A stretch of 64,000 nt of DNA. It comes from Corbicula japonica (taxonomy: Eukaryota > Mollusca > Bivalvia > Venerida > Cyrenidae). The position numbers were made by a program, and so were the translations under genes. Of the stretch, positions 33,962 through 48,900 are shown in pieces. Position 1 is the first letter of the stretch. Each line of letters starts with the position of its first letter. The notes beneath the pieces are model-generated. The model was not told the DNA's origin. It did no database searches and saw only the letters and a list, made by a program, of their open reading frames with translations. The stretch lies in contig JAZAYU010000113.1 in NCBI GenBank assembly GCA_038501625.1, positions 868,001 to 932,000 of the forward strand, in the 5' to 3' direction.

Positions 33962-36900
33962 TCAAAATCGCAGATGAGGTTTCGCTTTAGCCATGTATCT
34001 GAAAAACAAAGCAACAAAGATTTAATTACAACTGATGAAAACGGAAACTTAAAAGCCACCAAACACAACAAATATGAAAATAATGTAGGCTGGGTTTAAT
34101 GCAATGGAAATGCATATTACTGACCATGCTACCTAGCCCTGGGCTGAGCATAATGCAATACTTACACCAGGGCTGAAGGTTATAAAGCTGAGATTGGAAA
34201 CCAGTCTCAAATCTCAAGCATCTGATTGGCTGAAATGGCAACTGGTCGCCATTGCAGCCAATCAGATGCTTGAGATTTGAGACTGGTTTCCATGCTCAGT
34301 TTTATAACCTTGGGCACAGTACAACCGAGATCCTTTCCAAACAATGATATGCATATGGCAGTGAACATGAAGATGAATACTGTTTCTTTTACAGTTTAAA
34401 AAGGGACTTACTTGATCCTTGAAAATGAATTTAACCCTTTCCTCCATAGACACACCTTTATCTACTATCCAGATTGTGTGTAGATCCAGATTTGTGCCAT
34501 CTGATCAGCAAGTAAACTGTTCACTTTTTGATTCATTAGGTTATTTCTGACCAAAATGTGACCAGTGCAGATCCTGATCAGACGGCACCGATGTGCCAGC
34601 TGGATCTACACTGGTCGCACATGCGTAATTGTGTATTTTTAGAGGAAAGGGTAAAATGAACTTGAAACTGAGCCCACAATATTTACATATTGGTAGAGTT
34701 CAGTGTCTTACAGAATTCCCTTTTCATCTATTAGAAGCAATTTTCTGTGTAACTATGTTCACTGCATACAATATATGACTTGAGATGTAATAATTTTGAC
34801 CCCTTGAAAATTCTAATTGATGACCCAGGTGTTTTGAAGCTATTGAAATTCGCAACAGGGAAAAGCATAAATAAATAAAAGGAATTCTATACAAACTCCA
34901 CTTAGTATTGTTGCATTAATAGATCAATAAATACATATTCTATCGATAAACTGATAGGCCTTTATCACATGGAGGACCAATAATATAGATCCAGATCAAA
35001 CAGAACATCTGGACTGTCAGATCTGGATCTACATTGTGTTTCTTGGTCAGAACAACCTAATGAATCTAACAGTTAACAGTGTAGATACTATTCAGATCAA
35101 ACAGAACATCTGTGCTGTCAGATCCAGATCTACACTGTTCACTTCAGATTGGCCAGAACAACATATTTAATCTTACAGTGTACACTGTAGTACCTGATTA
35201 GATGGCACAAGTGTGCCATTTGATCTGGATCTACTCTGGTCACTCATATGAAAAAAGACATATCCAAAGAGAAAATGGTTAAAAAAAAAACAACTCATAC
35301 TTGTCAAGCACTTCCCACACGACCTGTAAACTGGCACGGTCTAAATGTCGTCTATTTCTGTCAAGGTCCACAATGGTCACGTTCCATTTTTTCACGTTGT
35401 TGTCCACAGGCAATTCTTGCCATTTGAGATGAAAGGCTTTAACTAGAAAAAATCATAACACATAAATGTAACAGCTCATTTTTTAATTTAAAAAGAAAAA
35501 CTAAAATCAGGAGTTTTTGCAACAGGTTTTTTTAATGTAAATATTTCATTGCATATAAATTTTGGTTGGGAGATCATTTTTCCAAGCTTTACACAGGAGT
35601 TCCGGTGGATGACCTTTTGACTCCTAAATTTTACTGAAAGCCTCATTTTAGACACAATGATTTGAGCCGAAGGGTCATTCTTTTCCTTAGGTTAGTAGTA
35701 TTTTAGCTATTAATTGGCAGAACCTGCTAAAAATTATGAAAATGACCTTTGAGATTCAGATGCTAGTGGAACCCCTGAATGACAGGTGAATTTTGAAAGT
35801 AGACATACCATAATTCAATAATCTGGTTTTTCAACAGCAAGCAACTAAATGATGTTAAGGTATCTCATTAGACTTGAAAATCAGGGAGAAGTTTTGTCAT
35901 AATTGAATAAATGAATAATGGAGAAGATTGCAGTCAACAGCATTCTTTCCATATATAGTCTATACAAAATGACTTCTCCCGTAGCTCAAAGAAGGGAGGA
36001 GTCTGGTCACTTTTGGGAGACCACTTTTCCCAAGTCTCCCTCTAGTGAGAGCCCTGTTTAGCAGATTAACAATTTTTCTAACTGGCAATGTTGTTAAGAC
36101 ATTGATGAACTGTGCATATAATACAAGCTCTTTTAAGCATTTACAACAATCTAAATACTGCTACTGACTTTTAGCAAAGATTTCTGTTGGGTTTCCATCC
36201 CATGGCCATCCCTTGAACTGCCAGGCTGGACCCTGAACAAACACTGCAACCACTCGGTCCCTGCAATGTACAAATGAATTGTGTTAACTCTTTACTCTAT
36301 GGATACATCTTTCTTGCATACCAGATCAGGTCATCTGGTGTTTTCACCCGTGTAGGAAATATTGATTCTTGCATACCAGATCAGGTCATCCGGCATTTTC
36401 ACCCGTGTAGGAAATTTTGATTCTACACCCCGATGTAGAATGAGTCATGCGCCTTATATGACATCACAACGTCTGACGCATTTATGAATGAATGATGGAA
36501 TGTCTTGTATATCACTCCGCTACTAAAAAAAAGTAATTCAAAGAAAAATTTACAGGAAAATACCCCAAATTGCGCAAAATAAAACTGGTATGCAAGAAAC
36601 AGTATCATTCACTTATGTTGGGTTAAGATCGCGTGATCCAGCCCTCGTGAAATAATGCACTTAGGCGGTAACTCGGCAGAGCCTCGTTACCGCCCTTGTG
36701 CATATTTCACTCGGGCTGGATCACGCGATCTTTACCCAACACACGTGAATGATACTTATATTATAGCATGGGTGAACATATTTATGCCATGAGATCAGGA
36801 ACTTCCCTGTTCACTTTTTTTGTTTCAATAGGTTGCTACTATTAGCAAACAGTGTAGATCCAGACAGCACAGATGTGCTGGCTGATCTGGATCTACACTG

Positions 36901-39900
36901 TTTGCCCATGCGCTAAAAGTCTTATATATGGAGTAAAGGGTTAAAGCTTTAAGAAGGATAAAACGTGATGTGAGCCTTGTTTCTCAAAACTTGTGTCAAT
37001 ATGAATTCAAGACCCCATAAAATGCCATTAACCCACCCATTTTTACAAAGAATCAAATAATCTGGATGGTGAATTACACATACAGTAAAGCCAAACCACT
37101 TCTTCAATTTTCTTTTACATTTCTGAAATATTTTCCTTCAGGAATTAAGACCACTCTACTATTAAGACCACTTTTGTCGATGTCCCAAAGTTGGTTTTAA
37201 GAGGGTTTCACTGTGTTAAATAAACCACAATTACACATGTATACAAACAATTCAGTATTTGTTACATAAAATCTGGACAGTAAACTGCAAAATAATTTAG
37301 ACAGTAAATTATATAAATTTGTGGATTAAACTGAATTTTAAAGGAAATTGACCTGACTTGTTGATGTTGTTGTATACATGTAATAAACATCCACCCTTTC
37401 AGAACATGTAAATGCACGCCTCCACACCCCACCCCCCCACCTACCAAGAGTTGTTTATCTGGGATTTTACGTTAAACAAAGAGGAGAGTCAAAGCAAAAG
37501 ATACAAGAAATAAACTAACCAGTCCTCTGTTGTGAGTTTTAAAGCATTATCTATAATTCTGTAGGGTACAGTGTTGCCACCTGTTTTCCGTCGCTGAATC
37601 AGGACCTCATTATCACGTTTGGCACCTTGCGACTTTTTCTCTTCTGTGCTTACAAATCTACAGCAAGTTTAAAAATAGAATTATAATTAACGACTAGATG
37701 GGTGTTCAGTTGTACACTTCAGTTGAACACTTGTGACGCCCTCTATTGTTTTCCTCTAAATAACAACAATCTAAATTCAAAAAGGGGCGTAACTATGTCA
37801 ATGTCACCTTGACCTGAAGATTTTGGTATCCTTACAACTCTTTATGATTTGTTTGTTTGTTTGTTTCGGGTTTAACGCCTGGTTTCAACAGCTAGGTTAT
37901 ATCCCGGCGGTCAGTCCACCTAACCGATGTTCCTGGGTCTCCAACCAGTACTAACCAATTTCTCCGCAAGCGACTGACTGCTTCCTCACTTGAATCAGAG
38001 GTGAGGGACAAATGACTCTCAGACGCAATGTCCGAGTTCAATTGTTACGGAGAAATTTTTTCCCGCCTCGGCTGGGGATCGAACTCACGACCCCTGGATT
38101 GACAGTCCGATGCTCTACCAACTGAGCTAGCCGGGCGGGGCCAACTCTTTATGACATGGGCTGAATATATTATAAGTCTGATAAAGATCAACCCTAATAC
38201 CGACATCATGCAGTAACGCGGAAAACCTTGTGCACTGATAGATCCTGATGAGACTGCATGGATGTGAAGGCTGATCTGCAGCTTCACTGGTACTACTAAC
38301 TAATAACTTTGAAAAAACAAACAGTTACTGTTTATATAAATATTATTTAATAAAATGAATCAACAACATTAAATAGTAAATACAATCCAATTTATGCTCA
38401 ATAATGCTAAGCATTACAGCATTTTGATATAGGTAATGCATTAAATTAGCATTAAAATAATGCTAAATCTATTGCATTAATCATTACCTTGCATTATTGA
38501 CAAAAAGTAATGCATTATTAATGCATTAGCATTATAATTTAATTCGCCCCATGTCTGTCTGTTAGCATAGGAACCATGAGCCAAGTACCAACACTGGCAG
38601 CACATTAGATATATAGGCAAAATCCCATCGTTGGAAGCTGTGTGATGAAAGTTATATCAGAATTCAGATCAGTGGTAGAATAGAGGGTAAAGCTATGTCC
38701 CAGCAACAGTAGCTAATGGGATATAAACCATATCTCAAGAAGTAAAGAATTACAATACCTGAGATCTTGAAGTATATCTTTAGCATTGAACATGGTGATG
38801 AGTGCAGTAGTGGCTGCTGGAATAATTATAATAGGGGTTCGGGACCCTGAAATTATAAAACAGAACATATTTTTGTTTAACAACCAATCAACAATTTCAC
38901 AGTACAGTCCATTAATGCTAAGTCCACATGTCAACTAAGACCACCTGTCAACAATGACCACATTTTATTCGTCACACCGACTAATTTAAAGAACTAGTTC
39001 ACCTGTTAACAAAGGCCATCTGCATTCAAGTCATTTTTTAATTTGGATTTTGCTTCAAGTAGTCTCTGAGGACAGGTTTGATAATACTGTTTAGCCAGGC
39101 AATATATCTAGAATCTTCAACAAACCGTAGATGTTCAATCAATTAAAAATGGTTATCAAATTACAATTCTTAAAGTTATACACTGTAGGTAAGTACGAAA
39201 ACTGGCAGATAGAATCTTTGAAATTCCTGCAAATTAAAACATCAATAATGGGTCTTAATAATTTTATACATGAAAATATAATCTTATAGTTATGCAGAAA
39301 ACATTGCTTTTTATCAATGTTGTGCATTATTTTTGAAACTGTTGTTATTAAGAACTTAAACATAATCATCTCCTAATATATGTAAGAAATAGTAAAAACA
39401 TGTTCATTCTTTACAAACTAAGTGACAGCTAAAAATGTACAAACTATCATTGAAGACATATCTACTCAATAAAACAAATTACCCTGCTATATAATTGTAA
39501 TAAAGTCTTGATTGAGCTCTAATATTGATCAAAATGACCATTTAGATTCAGCAGCTAGTGGATCCCCTGCTGATCATAAATAAACTCTTACCTTTCTTTT
39601 GATTGGGTGGAGGTCTGGCTTGGGATATTGGTCTGGACACTGGCTGGGAAGCTGGCTTGTCTGGTTCCGGTTTTGTGACCTTTTTTGCTGTGGCGCCCTC
39701 TGTCACTGACTTCAGTGTCATACCGTGATATGTACCCATAGTTTCAATTTTGAACTCCTCAGTTGCTGTAACAAATTAACATGAAGAGGATATTTGTTTA
39801 AACCAGTGTAAGATTATAAGTATCATATGTAAGTGTAAGGTCAAGATGCAAACATCTGTTACTGGGGGTGGACTGTTTTTGTGGGAATGAGGCTCGGTCA

Positions 39901-42900
39901 AGTGACAGATTTGTCCATCTTAACCAAATATATTTCACCCAGTAAGCTATGGAAATTATTCTTATATGAGCGGCATAGGCATTAGTGAAAATACATAATT
40001 CTAGAATTTGGAGTGAAATATATTTCTGTCTAACATGCATTTGTTGCTAAGCGTTGTTTTTTAACCTATATTGTGCAATTAAAAAAGAAAACAAGTAAAA
40101 GATGTAATGTTTTTTGTTGTCTTTGAAGCACAAACCTTAATGTAGAAAGTAGCAGCAAGCACTAATAGTAAGGGATATTTTATAAGTTACTAATCAGAAA
40201 GAATTTGTAAATGTAACACTGATTTTATTTATAAACCAATTATAATACATCGGAAATGGCAAACGATTTCAACACTAATACTATTAGGTGAATTATGCAT
40301 ATCAGCAATTGCCACACTCATAAAACACAGCCTCCCCATGCATCAAGTCACTCTTACACAATGCCTTTAGGAAGATCTTTGATATAATGTTTAAATTTCA
40401 TCCAGTGTTCTCAGTATCTTACCTTCTTTTCTTCGGAAACTTTCTTGTTCGTATCTGTTATACCCAGCAACAGGCTGTGGTTTTGGTTGTGGCTGAAAAT
40501 AAACAATGCAGATATAGGCACAAAGAATGCCAGACACGTAATGCTTGTCCTTTGATATAATAAGCCCTTAATTCCATACAGCTTTTATCCCGTGGGCAAA
40601 CAGTGTAGATCCAGATCAGCTGAATTACATGGTGCTGTTAGATTCATAGTTATTTTCTAATTACCAAGCACCCAGTTTAGATCTAGGTCAGCTGACTTAT
40701 TTTAAAAGGGACAAAATTTGTATTTATGAAGTAACAGGTAGAGTTAAGTTGACATGTGCCTTGCAAAACAACATAATCAAGAGAATTTTCTATTTACATT
40801 AATCATTTGTTTTTAATTTTGATCAACTTGATCAGTGATGTGTGAAAGTTACATCTAAGAGTCCTGTTAGATACAAAAAGGGAAGACAAATTAAGCTATA
40901 AATGTTAACATTTCCTTACTGGTTTGATTTGCATTTATTTTTTTCTCTGAATTTTTTCTATAAAGCAGGTAAAAAATCTCAATTTGAGCAGAGGCCTTTT
41001 CCCCCAAACCACTGAAAAAGCCCTGCATAAATACAAATAACTACATTATTTTTATAAAATAATAAAATTACACTGTTAAATTTTGATTTACCAGACTGAG
41101 TACTTTGATTTCACTTTCCCTAGCACAAAAGTTACATCATGCATAAAATATAATGATACCACAACTTCTTACCACAGACGGTGTATGGGGTGCTCCACCA
41201 TGGTTTCCCCTGGAGCTTCCTTCTTCCCGAGCCTTGATTGATTGTAGAAGACTGAAGATATTTCTTGCAAATTGCTGAAAGAGTAAAATGAAATTGTTTT
41301 TTTTTTACATTTAAAACATTTAATATTTTTGGCCCAATATGTGACCAGGCATTTGAATTTTGTAATATTCATACTTTTTCCTTTTCTGTTTGAATTTCCC
41401 AATTCAGATGAATTATGCCTCTTTCCTTTCCGTGCCCAACCCCATTTAGTGTTTGGAAGCCTATAACATACTAAATCAAAGTGAAAAAACTATGTTCAAA
41501 AAAACGACCCCAATTTGTTTCTGAAGTATAAAAATTAGGTTGCGTTACTGGCTGAGAAAGGATAAAATCACTTGGACAAAATGTTTCTAGTGGAAATTAA
41601 CCCTTTACTCTTGCCTTTTATCACAACGTAGACTAGTGTAGATCCAGATCAGCCCGCACATCTGTGTCATCTGATCTTGATCCACAATGTTCACTTCTTG
41701 GCCAGAAAAACCTTAATGAATCTTAACGTTAACAGTGTAATTCTTCATCAGATTTCAAACATGTGCAGGCTGATTAGCAGGGCTTTTTTTCAGTTGATTT
41801 TATAGCCGTTATTCGGTCATGTTCCCAATGGCAAAACATATACTTTTTTCCCAATTTGAGAAGAAAAATTCCTAATTGAATCAAAACATTTCCGATGAAA
41901 AACAACAGCATCAGCACTGCATCTTTTGCTCTTTAAGCCAGGAATTATTGACAATATTAAATATGGATGGCAATTATTAAAAAGACAGTAGATAACAGTA
42001 ACACTTCTTATTCCCCAATGATGCTAAAAAAATAACTAATTTCTGGCAAAACGACGATAAATTTCTCAATTCCAGGGGTATGGGTCATATTCCCAAAATG
42101 GTGAAAAAAAAGCCCTGCTGATTAGCCATATACTATGAAATAACAGGTTAACTTACGATGAGATCTACCTTCTTAAACAGTAGGAAATATTTAATAGTTT
42201 ATTACCATGCCATTACAATAATATTTTACGTTCAATGAGGCCATGATGCCAAATATTACTTACTCTGAGAGTACATAACATGGCAAACAATAAAAGATCA
42301 AACCTGGTGCCAAGGTTATAAAACTGAGCATGGAAACCAGTCTCAAATCTCAAGCATCTGATTGGCTGAAATGGCGACTGAGATTTGAGACTGGTTTCCA
42401 AACTCAGCTTTATAACCTTGGAACCTGGATGCACTATTGAGTTTTCTTTCACTGACTCTGTTGCACCAAATGTCACTTCTGTAGACAGCACATAATGTCG
42501 CCAACAATAAGAAGTCAAACCAGGAAGTGCTGTTAAGTTGTCTTTAGCTAAAAAGTTTATTCTCTACACATACTGATAATAAGCTGTGAATAAACCCTAC
42601 CTTTCCGTTACTCTGTAAGATTGTAGTTCTTGTTCTCCAAAGCCGTTCTCGGCTAACAATATCCCGAGTGACATCAACCTCAGCGTCTACGAAACTCCTC
42701 TGTTCCAAAGCTCCAGGCTGTATGTCGTCATCACCTGTAGAAAAATATGTTTATGCTAATTCAATCATAAGACATCGAAAACTTTGGCAATAAAACTTCA
42801 GTCAAAAAAGCACAGGTAGCAAAATGATTTTTTGAAACCTTATGCTCCATGGCAACAGTTTTTCCCATTAATTTTGTAAAGACTAAACAGACCAAGCTTG

Positions 42901-45900
42901 CACATCCATGAAGTCTGATCCGGATCTACACTTGTTTCTATTTAGTTCATCAGGTTATTTCTGACTTATATGCTTTAGTGTGGATCCTGATAGGACAGCA
43001 CAGATGTGTCAGCTTATCTGAATCAAAGCTGGACCCTCTGTTATATCCCATAGAGAAATGGGTTAAAGCTACAAATTCTTCATTTAAAAAAGTATCATAG
43101 CTATAGGCTACTCAAGAATCTACTAAAATCTGCTGAAATTATCACCACTAAGGTATTAAAATGCAGAAAACAATAAATGTTTTACCTTTAATTTTGGTTC
43201 TTTTAATGGCAAGACGTTTGGCTTTAATGGCAGCAATCTTCTCAAGTGGCATAGCCTCATGTAGGGAGGATGACCTGAAAGGGAAAAGTCTCATATCACA
43301 GTCATAGTTCAACCCTTTACTCCAAATATATGCCTTTCAACAAGTTTGCAACCAGTGTAGATCAAGGTCAGTTGACATAACTGGACTGACTGATCTAGGT
43401 CTACACTGGTCGCACATTTGTCAGAAATGGTCTTTAATGATTATAAAAGCAAACTGTGTTGATCTTGATCTTTGCCCAAGGTTATAAAGCTGAGCATCAA
43501 ACCAGTCTCAAATCTCAAGCATCTGATTGGCTGAAATGGCGACTGGTCGCCATTTCAGCCAATCAGATGCTTGAGATTTGAGACTGGTTTCCAAACTCAG
43601 CTTTATAACCTTCAACCCAGAAGTAATGAATGTGCAGGCTGATCAGGATCTTCACTGTTTCCCCACACAACAAAGGTGCATATATGGGGCGCGCTACGGG
43701 AAAAGGTACCTTCGGTCATATTTTGTGACATTAAAGTTGTTACTATATTTAGAAAGAACTTTGCTGATAACTAACAAGTGCTTTTCTTGCACATTTAGAC
43801 AATAAAATGACATTTTTACCGCGAAATGAATAATAAATAATGTCGTCTTCTCAAATTTGTAACGTCGTTTCAAAGATTGACGTCAACTGTCCGAAGGTAC
43901 CTTTTCCCATGACGGGCCCCAATTATGGAATAAAGTATAATACTGTAGTTTTTTAATTTGAGGTGCATACATAGAATAAAAGTTAAAACTGTAGTTTTAT
44001 TCATTTTTAACACATTTTGTTAACTGGTTTTCATGAAAATTAAGTTCTACATTGTATTTCATGATGTCGCTGTTTTATGGATTTTAAATAAAAACATGTT
44101 TGATTGTGATTGTCCAAGGAGGTTACTCCTCATTTTCATTATATGTTGTCGTGTCTATTTATAAAATTGATCATTTTATAACCCATGCTCTTTATCATTC
44201 TACTTTTTGGCAGTGTGGGGAGGCTGTGTCATGTGGTTGTGGACATTCCTGATATATTTCACTTTGTTTTAAAACATGAAGAATACTAATAAACTTTTTA
44301 TCGAAACTGTTTACTCCTAGGCATGAATAAAGCAATATTCCCTGGAGTTAAAGATTAACTCGGATTAAGAACAAAAAATTGAAAACAAGGAGATGCTGCA
44401 ATGTGACGAAATCAGGTTTCCTTCTTAAATTTTAGGTAAAAAGGGGGCATAATAAAAACAAAATACAGTGTAGATTTATAAAACTTGTTGTTATATTTGC
44501 TACTGTGATGCCAGTAAACTAAACATTTAAAATAACTTTCATAGCTCTACCTTGCATGGTTTAAAAAAAAAAAAGTTAAAACTAAACAAAAAACTTAATG
44601 AAATGTTCACACCTACCCCCACCCATCTGCACCAAGACATACCCTTACCTAATAACCAGGATTTTTCAAAAGCCTGGTAAACAACAAATGTTTGTTTTGA
44701 CATTCTCTACCAAACAGATCTAAATGATAGTATAAACTTACGCAATGGCAGCTGGGAGGACAGAAGATTCTCTCGGTGCATCAATCTTGTTCATCCAGTT
44801 TCTTTTGGCTGCCTGCACCTGCTCCTCCTACAAAACGTGAAATCTTTGTTAAATATCACAAGTCTGGTTAAGATAGGGCCAGTATAGAATGAATGAGTGT
44901 AATCTGGCTTTTGCCTATTTCATCAGATAGATTGGAGAATGTTGGAAGTTACAAACAAATACATGTACAATGCTACTTCAAAGTTAGCTAACGGCCATTC
45001 AACATAAAAGTTTGGAAAAGAACAACATTGCATGGCTCATAAATGTACGTGCTTCAAATGAAGATACTTATCCAGACCGGCACAAATACATACACTTTAT
45101 ATCTATAGTAACCACCATTAGAAACATCAGATTCTACATCTTGGCAAAAACAAGTCTGTGTTTTTTTAACTAAATACAAAATGTGTAGATAACAGTTGGA
45201 ATACACATGTAATCTCTAGAACTCTGGATCAGTGTCCATCAAGCTCCACTATACTGTTATATCATTATATTTTGTGTTGGTTTAAATTTTTCATGTTTGT
45301 GAATTAGTCGTCGGGTAAATAAGTGAAATTAAAAACATGATATTACATCATTTAGTAATACCATAAAACTACTATTAAATGCCCCTCCACTAATAAATGC
45401 CCCTATATTATTTTTCAGGGAAAAATGAGTAAATCTTTATTATCTAATATCCTTCAGAATCTATTATTAAAATAAAAATAATTAGTATAAATTATAATTG
45501 ACCACCTTTTAGAAAATGTACTGCCCCCAGGGGCGTTTAAAAGGAGTTTGACAGTAGTTTAGAAACATATATCAAAGTCTACTAATTTTTGTGAAAATTC
45601 CTCCAATGATATAAGAAAACAAACCTCTAGTCTCGGTTTCTTTTTTTCCAGATCATTTGTTGTGTCTTCCGCTGTTCTTTTTACTGCAAGAAAATTGGTC
45701 AAATATTCAGTCAACTAAATTTATTTGCATATTTAACATCCGAACTTTTGAAAAATTGTTTCACCCCTCCTCATTATCTCTTGTGGCAAATGCATTCTAC
45801 GTCAGATAATAAAAGAAATATTCAGGCAACTAAATGTAATGATAGTGTTAACACTCAGCTCACAGTATGCAAATGTAACTTAAAAACATTTGAGACAGTG

Positions 45901-48900
45901 TTTCCCAGAGTGCAACTCTATATGCCTCGTACTTCGTTGGGGGGGGGGGGCATAAAAATAATTGTTTTCAACATTACATGTAAATCCAATAATACGCAAA
46001 TATGTTGAGTTGATCGAGCTAAACATAATATTAATAAAAATACAATGTTTAAAACTGTTTACCTTGCATTGGTCTTTGTAGAGAGATTTCCAGCGGGGCA
46101 CTTCTATCAATGCTGGCCGACGTGGCTGAGTCGCCATTCAGGTAGGCCAACAAGTCTTTTCTGTCAGGACGACGTACAACAGGCACACTGCTAGCCTGTC
46201 CAATCAAAAACCAAAGATTTAAAAATGCACAGATGTGTCTAAGAATTACCTGGTATTTGAAATTACACTAGAATAAAACAATGATTTTAGACTTTAGACT
46301 TACTGACTCATCTAGGCAATCTGACCTGGATATACACTGTTTGCTTCTTGGTCAGAAATAACCAATAAATGGATGTAAAATCAAAAAGTGCAGATCCTGA
46401 TCTGACTGCACAGATGTTATGGATCTAGTACCGAACTGTCTGCCCACATGATAAAAGGTACATGGTTGAAAGTTAGGAATTCTAAGAAACTTGAAATCCT
46501 GTAAATTTTTCAATTTATATTGGGAAAATCAAGAATATAAACCATTTTTAGACACACAAAAAGCTGAATTTCAGGCATAAACATGAAAACTTTCACCTAT
46601 AATGATGCAAAATGGACTATTTAAAGTAGGGATGGCAACGAGTAGTAAAATTGGTACTCGAGTACTCGGACGATCTTTCGATCGAGTACTCGAGTACTCG
46701 AACGATTTCCGATTTTAATAGAGATAATACCGTTCGTGTAATATCTGCTTCAACCTAATCAGTTTTTATACCATATACCAACTTTTAATAAAGATTTACA
46801 CAACAAAAGTGTGTTATATCTTTTATTTGTGTTTTGTTATTTTATTATTTTATATTTTTAAAATAAATAAACAAATTGTTTCAAAGTTACAACACAGTCA
46901 TGCGAAATGTACATATACTGTGGTAAGAATAATATTATGTCGTGAAATAATCAAATCAAATAAATTAATCGAACTAAACTAAAACCATGGGGCTCATCTG
47001 TCTGCTTTTTGGGGGTGGTCTCGTATCATGTTTCAAATTAAGATGGTAAAGCATGTTTGTAGTTCCCCCGTTGTAGACCAACTCGGAACTACATTTGACT
47101 GTTTTTCCGTCTGCTGCCCGTTTGAAGTAACTCCACGCAGACGACTTTGCGGGAGGCATTTTGCTGATGTAATATAGTTATTAATTCGGTCTTTAATTAA
47201 TGAATGTGATACTATACATTACCATCATTTTATTTTATCTTTTTATTTTCATTAATATTCATAGATTAGTTTGCGTCATTCACCAATAAAAAATTAGAAA
47301 TTATCATCACATGCAAGTGCACCAATCAATGACTATATTGGGCGGTCTTGATTTTCTGTATGAAGCGCCAGTTATCTAATTGTCAAACAATACATTTGTG
47401 CGAAATGGGTACCACAGGTGATTGGCAAACAATAGAGCTGTATTACCGCTATAAAACATTGCTTATTGACATTATTGACAAGTGCCATTTGGGACCCTTA
47501 TTTGGCAGTTTGTTATTTCACAACAATGACACTTCAACTTCAAAGCGTAAAATACGTCATCTGTGGCGATTAAGTGCATTGCGCATAGTGTCTAATTGCT
47601 ACTGTGCCGTATATCGAAACGAATTATAAACAAAACAAACGGATTTCTTTTTTTAATATCAAAATTTTTATTTTTTTTCCGATTACTCGAGTAGTAGATT
47701 TAGTACTCGATACTCGGACGTTCGATCGAGTACTCGAGTAGTCAATGCCATCCCTAATTTAAAGGGTTATAGACAGAAGGTTACTTACAGCCGCTTCTCT
47801 GACGTAAAGTGGATGGGCATACTGCACATTTTTCAGCAAAAACAAAATACAGTCCAAAGTGTAGTATTCTTTTGGGATCCCATCTTTACCAGTACTGAAA
47901 AAATCATTCAGAATGATGTACAAACAGGGAACCAATCCACCGGAGCAAAAACCCAATACTAACTATACAACTCTGAGCTAGTCTCAATAATTCGACTGCA
48001 AGCAGACCCATTATCATACTGAATTACTGAATTTTTACAGATGTCTGTCCTTTACGTCTCAAGCAGTTACGATCAAAACTGTGGTGGAAATCGACCCTAT
48101 TTAAATTATGTTATTTATCGAACGTGAGTTTAAGGTAAACTTTAAGCGCTGAAATCAAAATTTGTTGACATGGGTGGAGGTTTAAAAGAGTTTTGCATAA
48201 AAAACGAAACCGTTATTTATAAAGGATTACATATATTGATTCTACTTGAATGTGGCTTTTTAGGTATGTTAATTTTTTTAAGATACATATGGTTTAAGAT
48301 GCTTTATGGAGCCGCGAAAGTTGCGATTCAAATTCCGATCTGCAGTATATAGAAAATTTTCCACATTGATTTGAATAGTAACTGGGTTGTGCGCGAAGGA
48401 CGATTATCACATATATAGAAAAGTCATTGTTGCGCACAAATAGTTGTGCTAAACCCTGAGCATGCTACAATTTGAGCAAGCTGAGACAAACGCAAAAAAA
48501 GGTTGCATGGATAACCCTGAAAAATGTGGTCATAATTCAAACATTCTAAAAGTCCTTTCTTTTCTGATTGACACAAATACTGAAATATTTTAAGTCATTT
48601 TTAATATAATTATTTATTTGTAAATAAGAAAATGGCAGCAATTACTTTTTATCACTGCAATAAAACCAATTATTTTCAGAAAAATTATAATGGTAAGTTT
48701 GTAAATGAGTGTAACATACGGCCAGCAAGGCTTTTTTTCACTTCCAGGGGATAGGGCCCATGCCCTGTAATTTTAGGGGAAAAAACATTATTATATTCTC
48801 TATAGGGATAGGAAAAAACCTAAGGTAAAGTTACTTTTTAGGAAAAACTGCATGATTTTAAAGAAATTTACAGAGAGGATTGAGGAAGGCGCACATAAAC

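Noticed and set aside
45748..46137. Frames repeated at 31577-31967 and 45748-46137
   Set aside because: They are intron sequence (with parts of CDC73 exon 3) read in other frames, and occur twice only because the locus is present twice.
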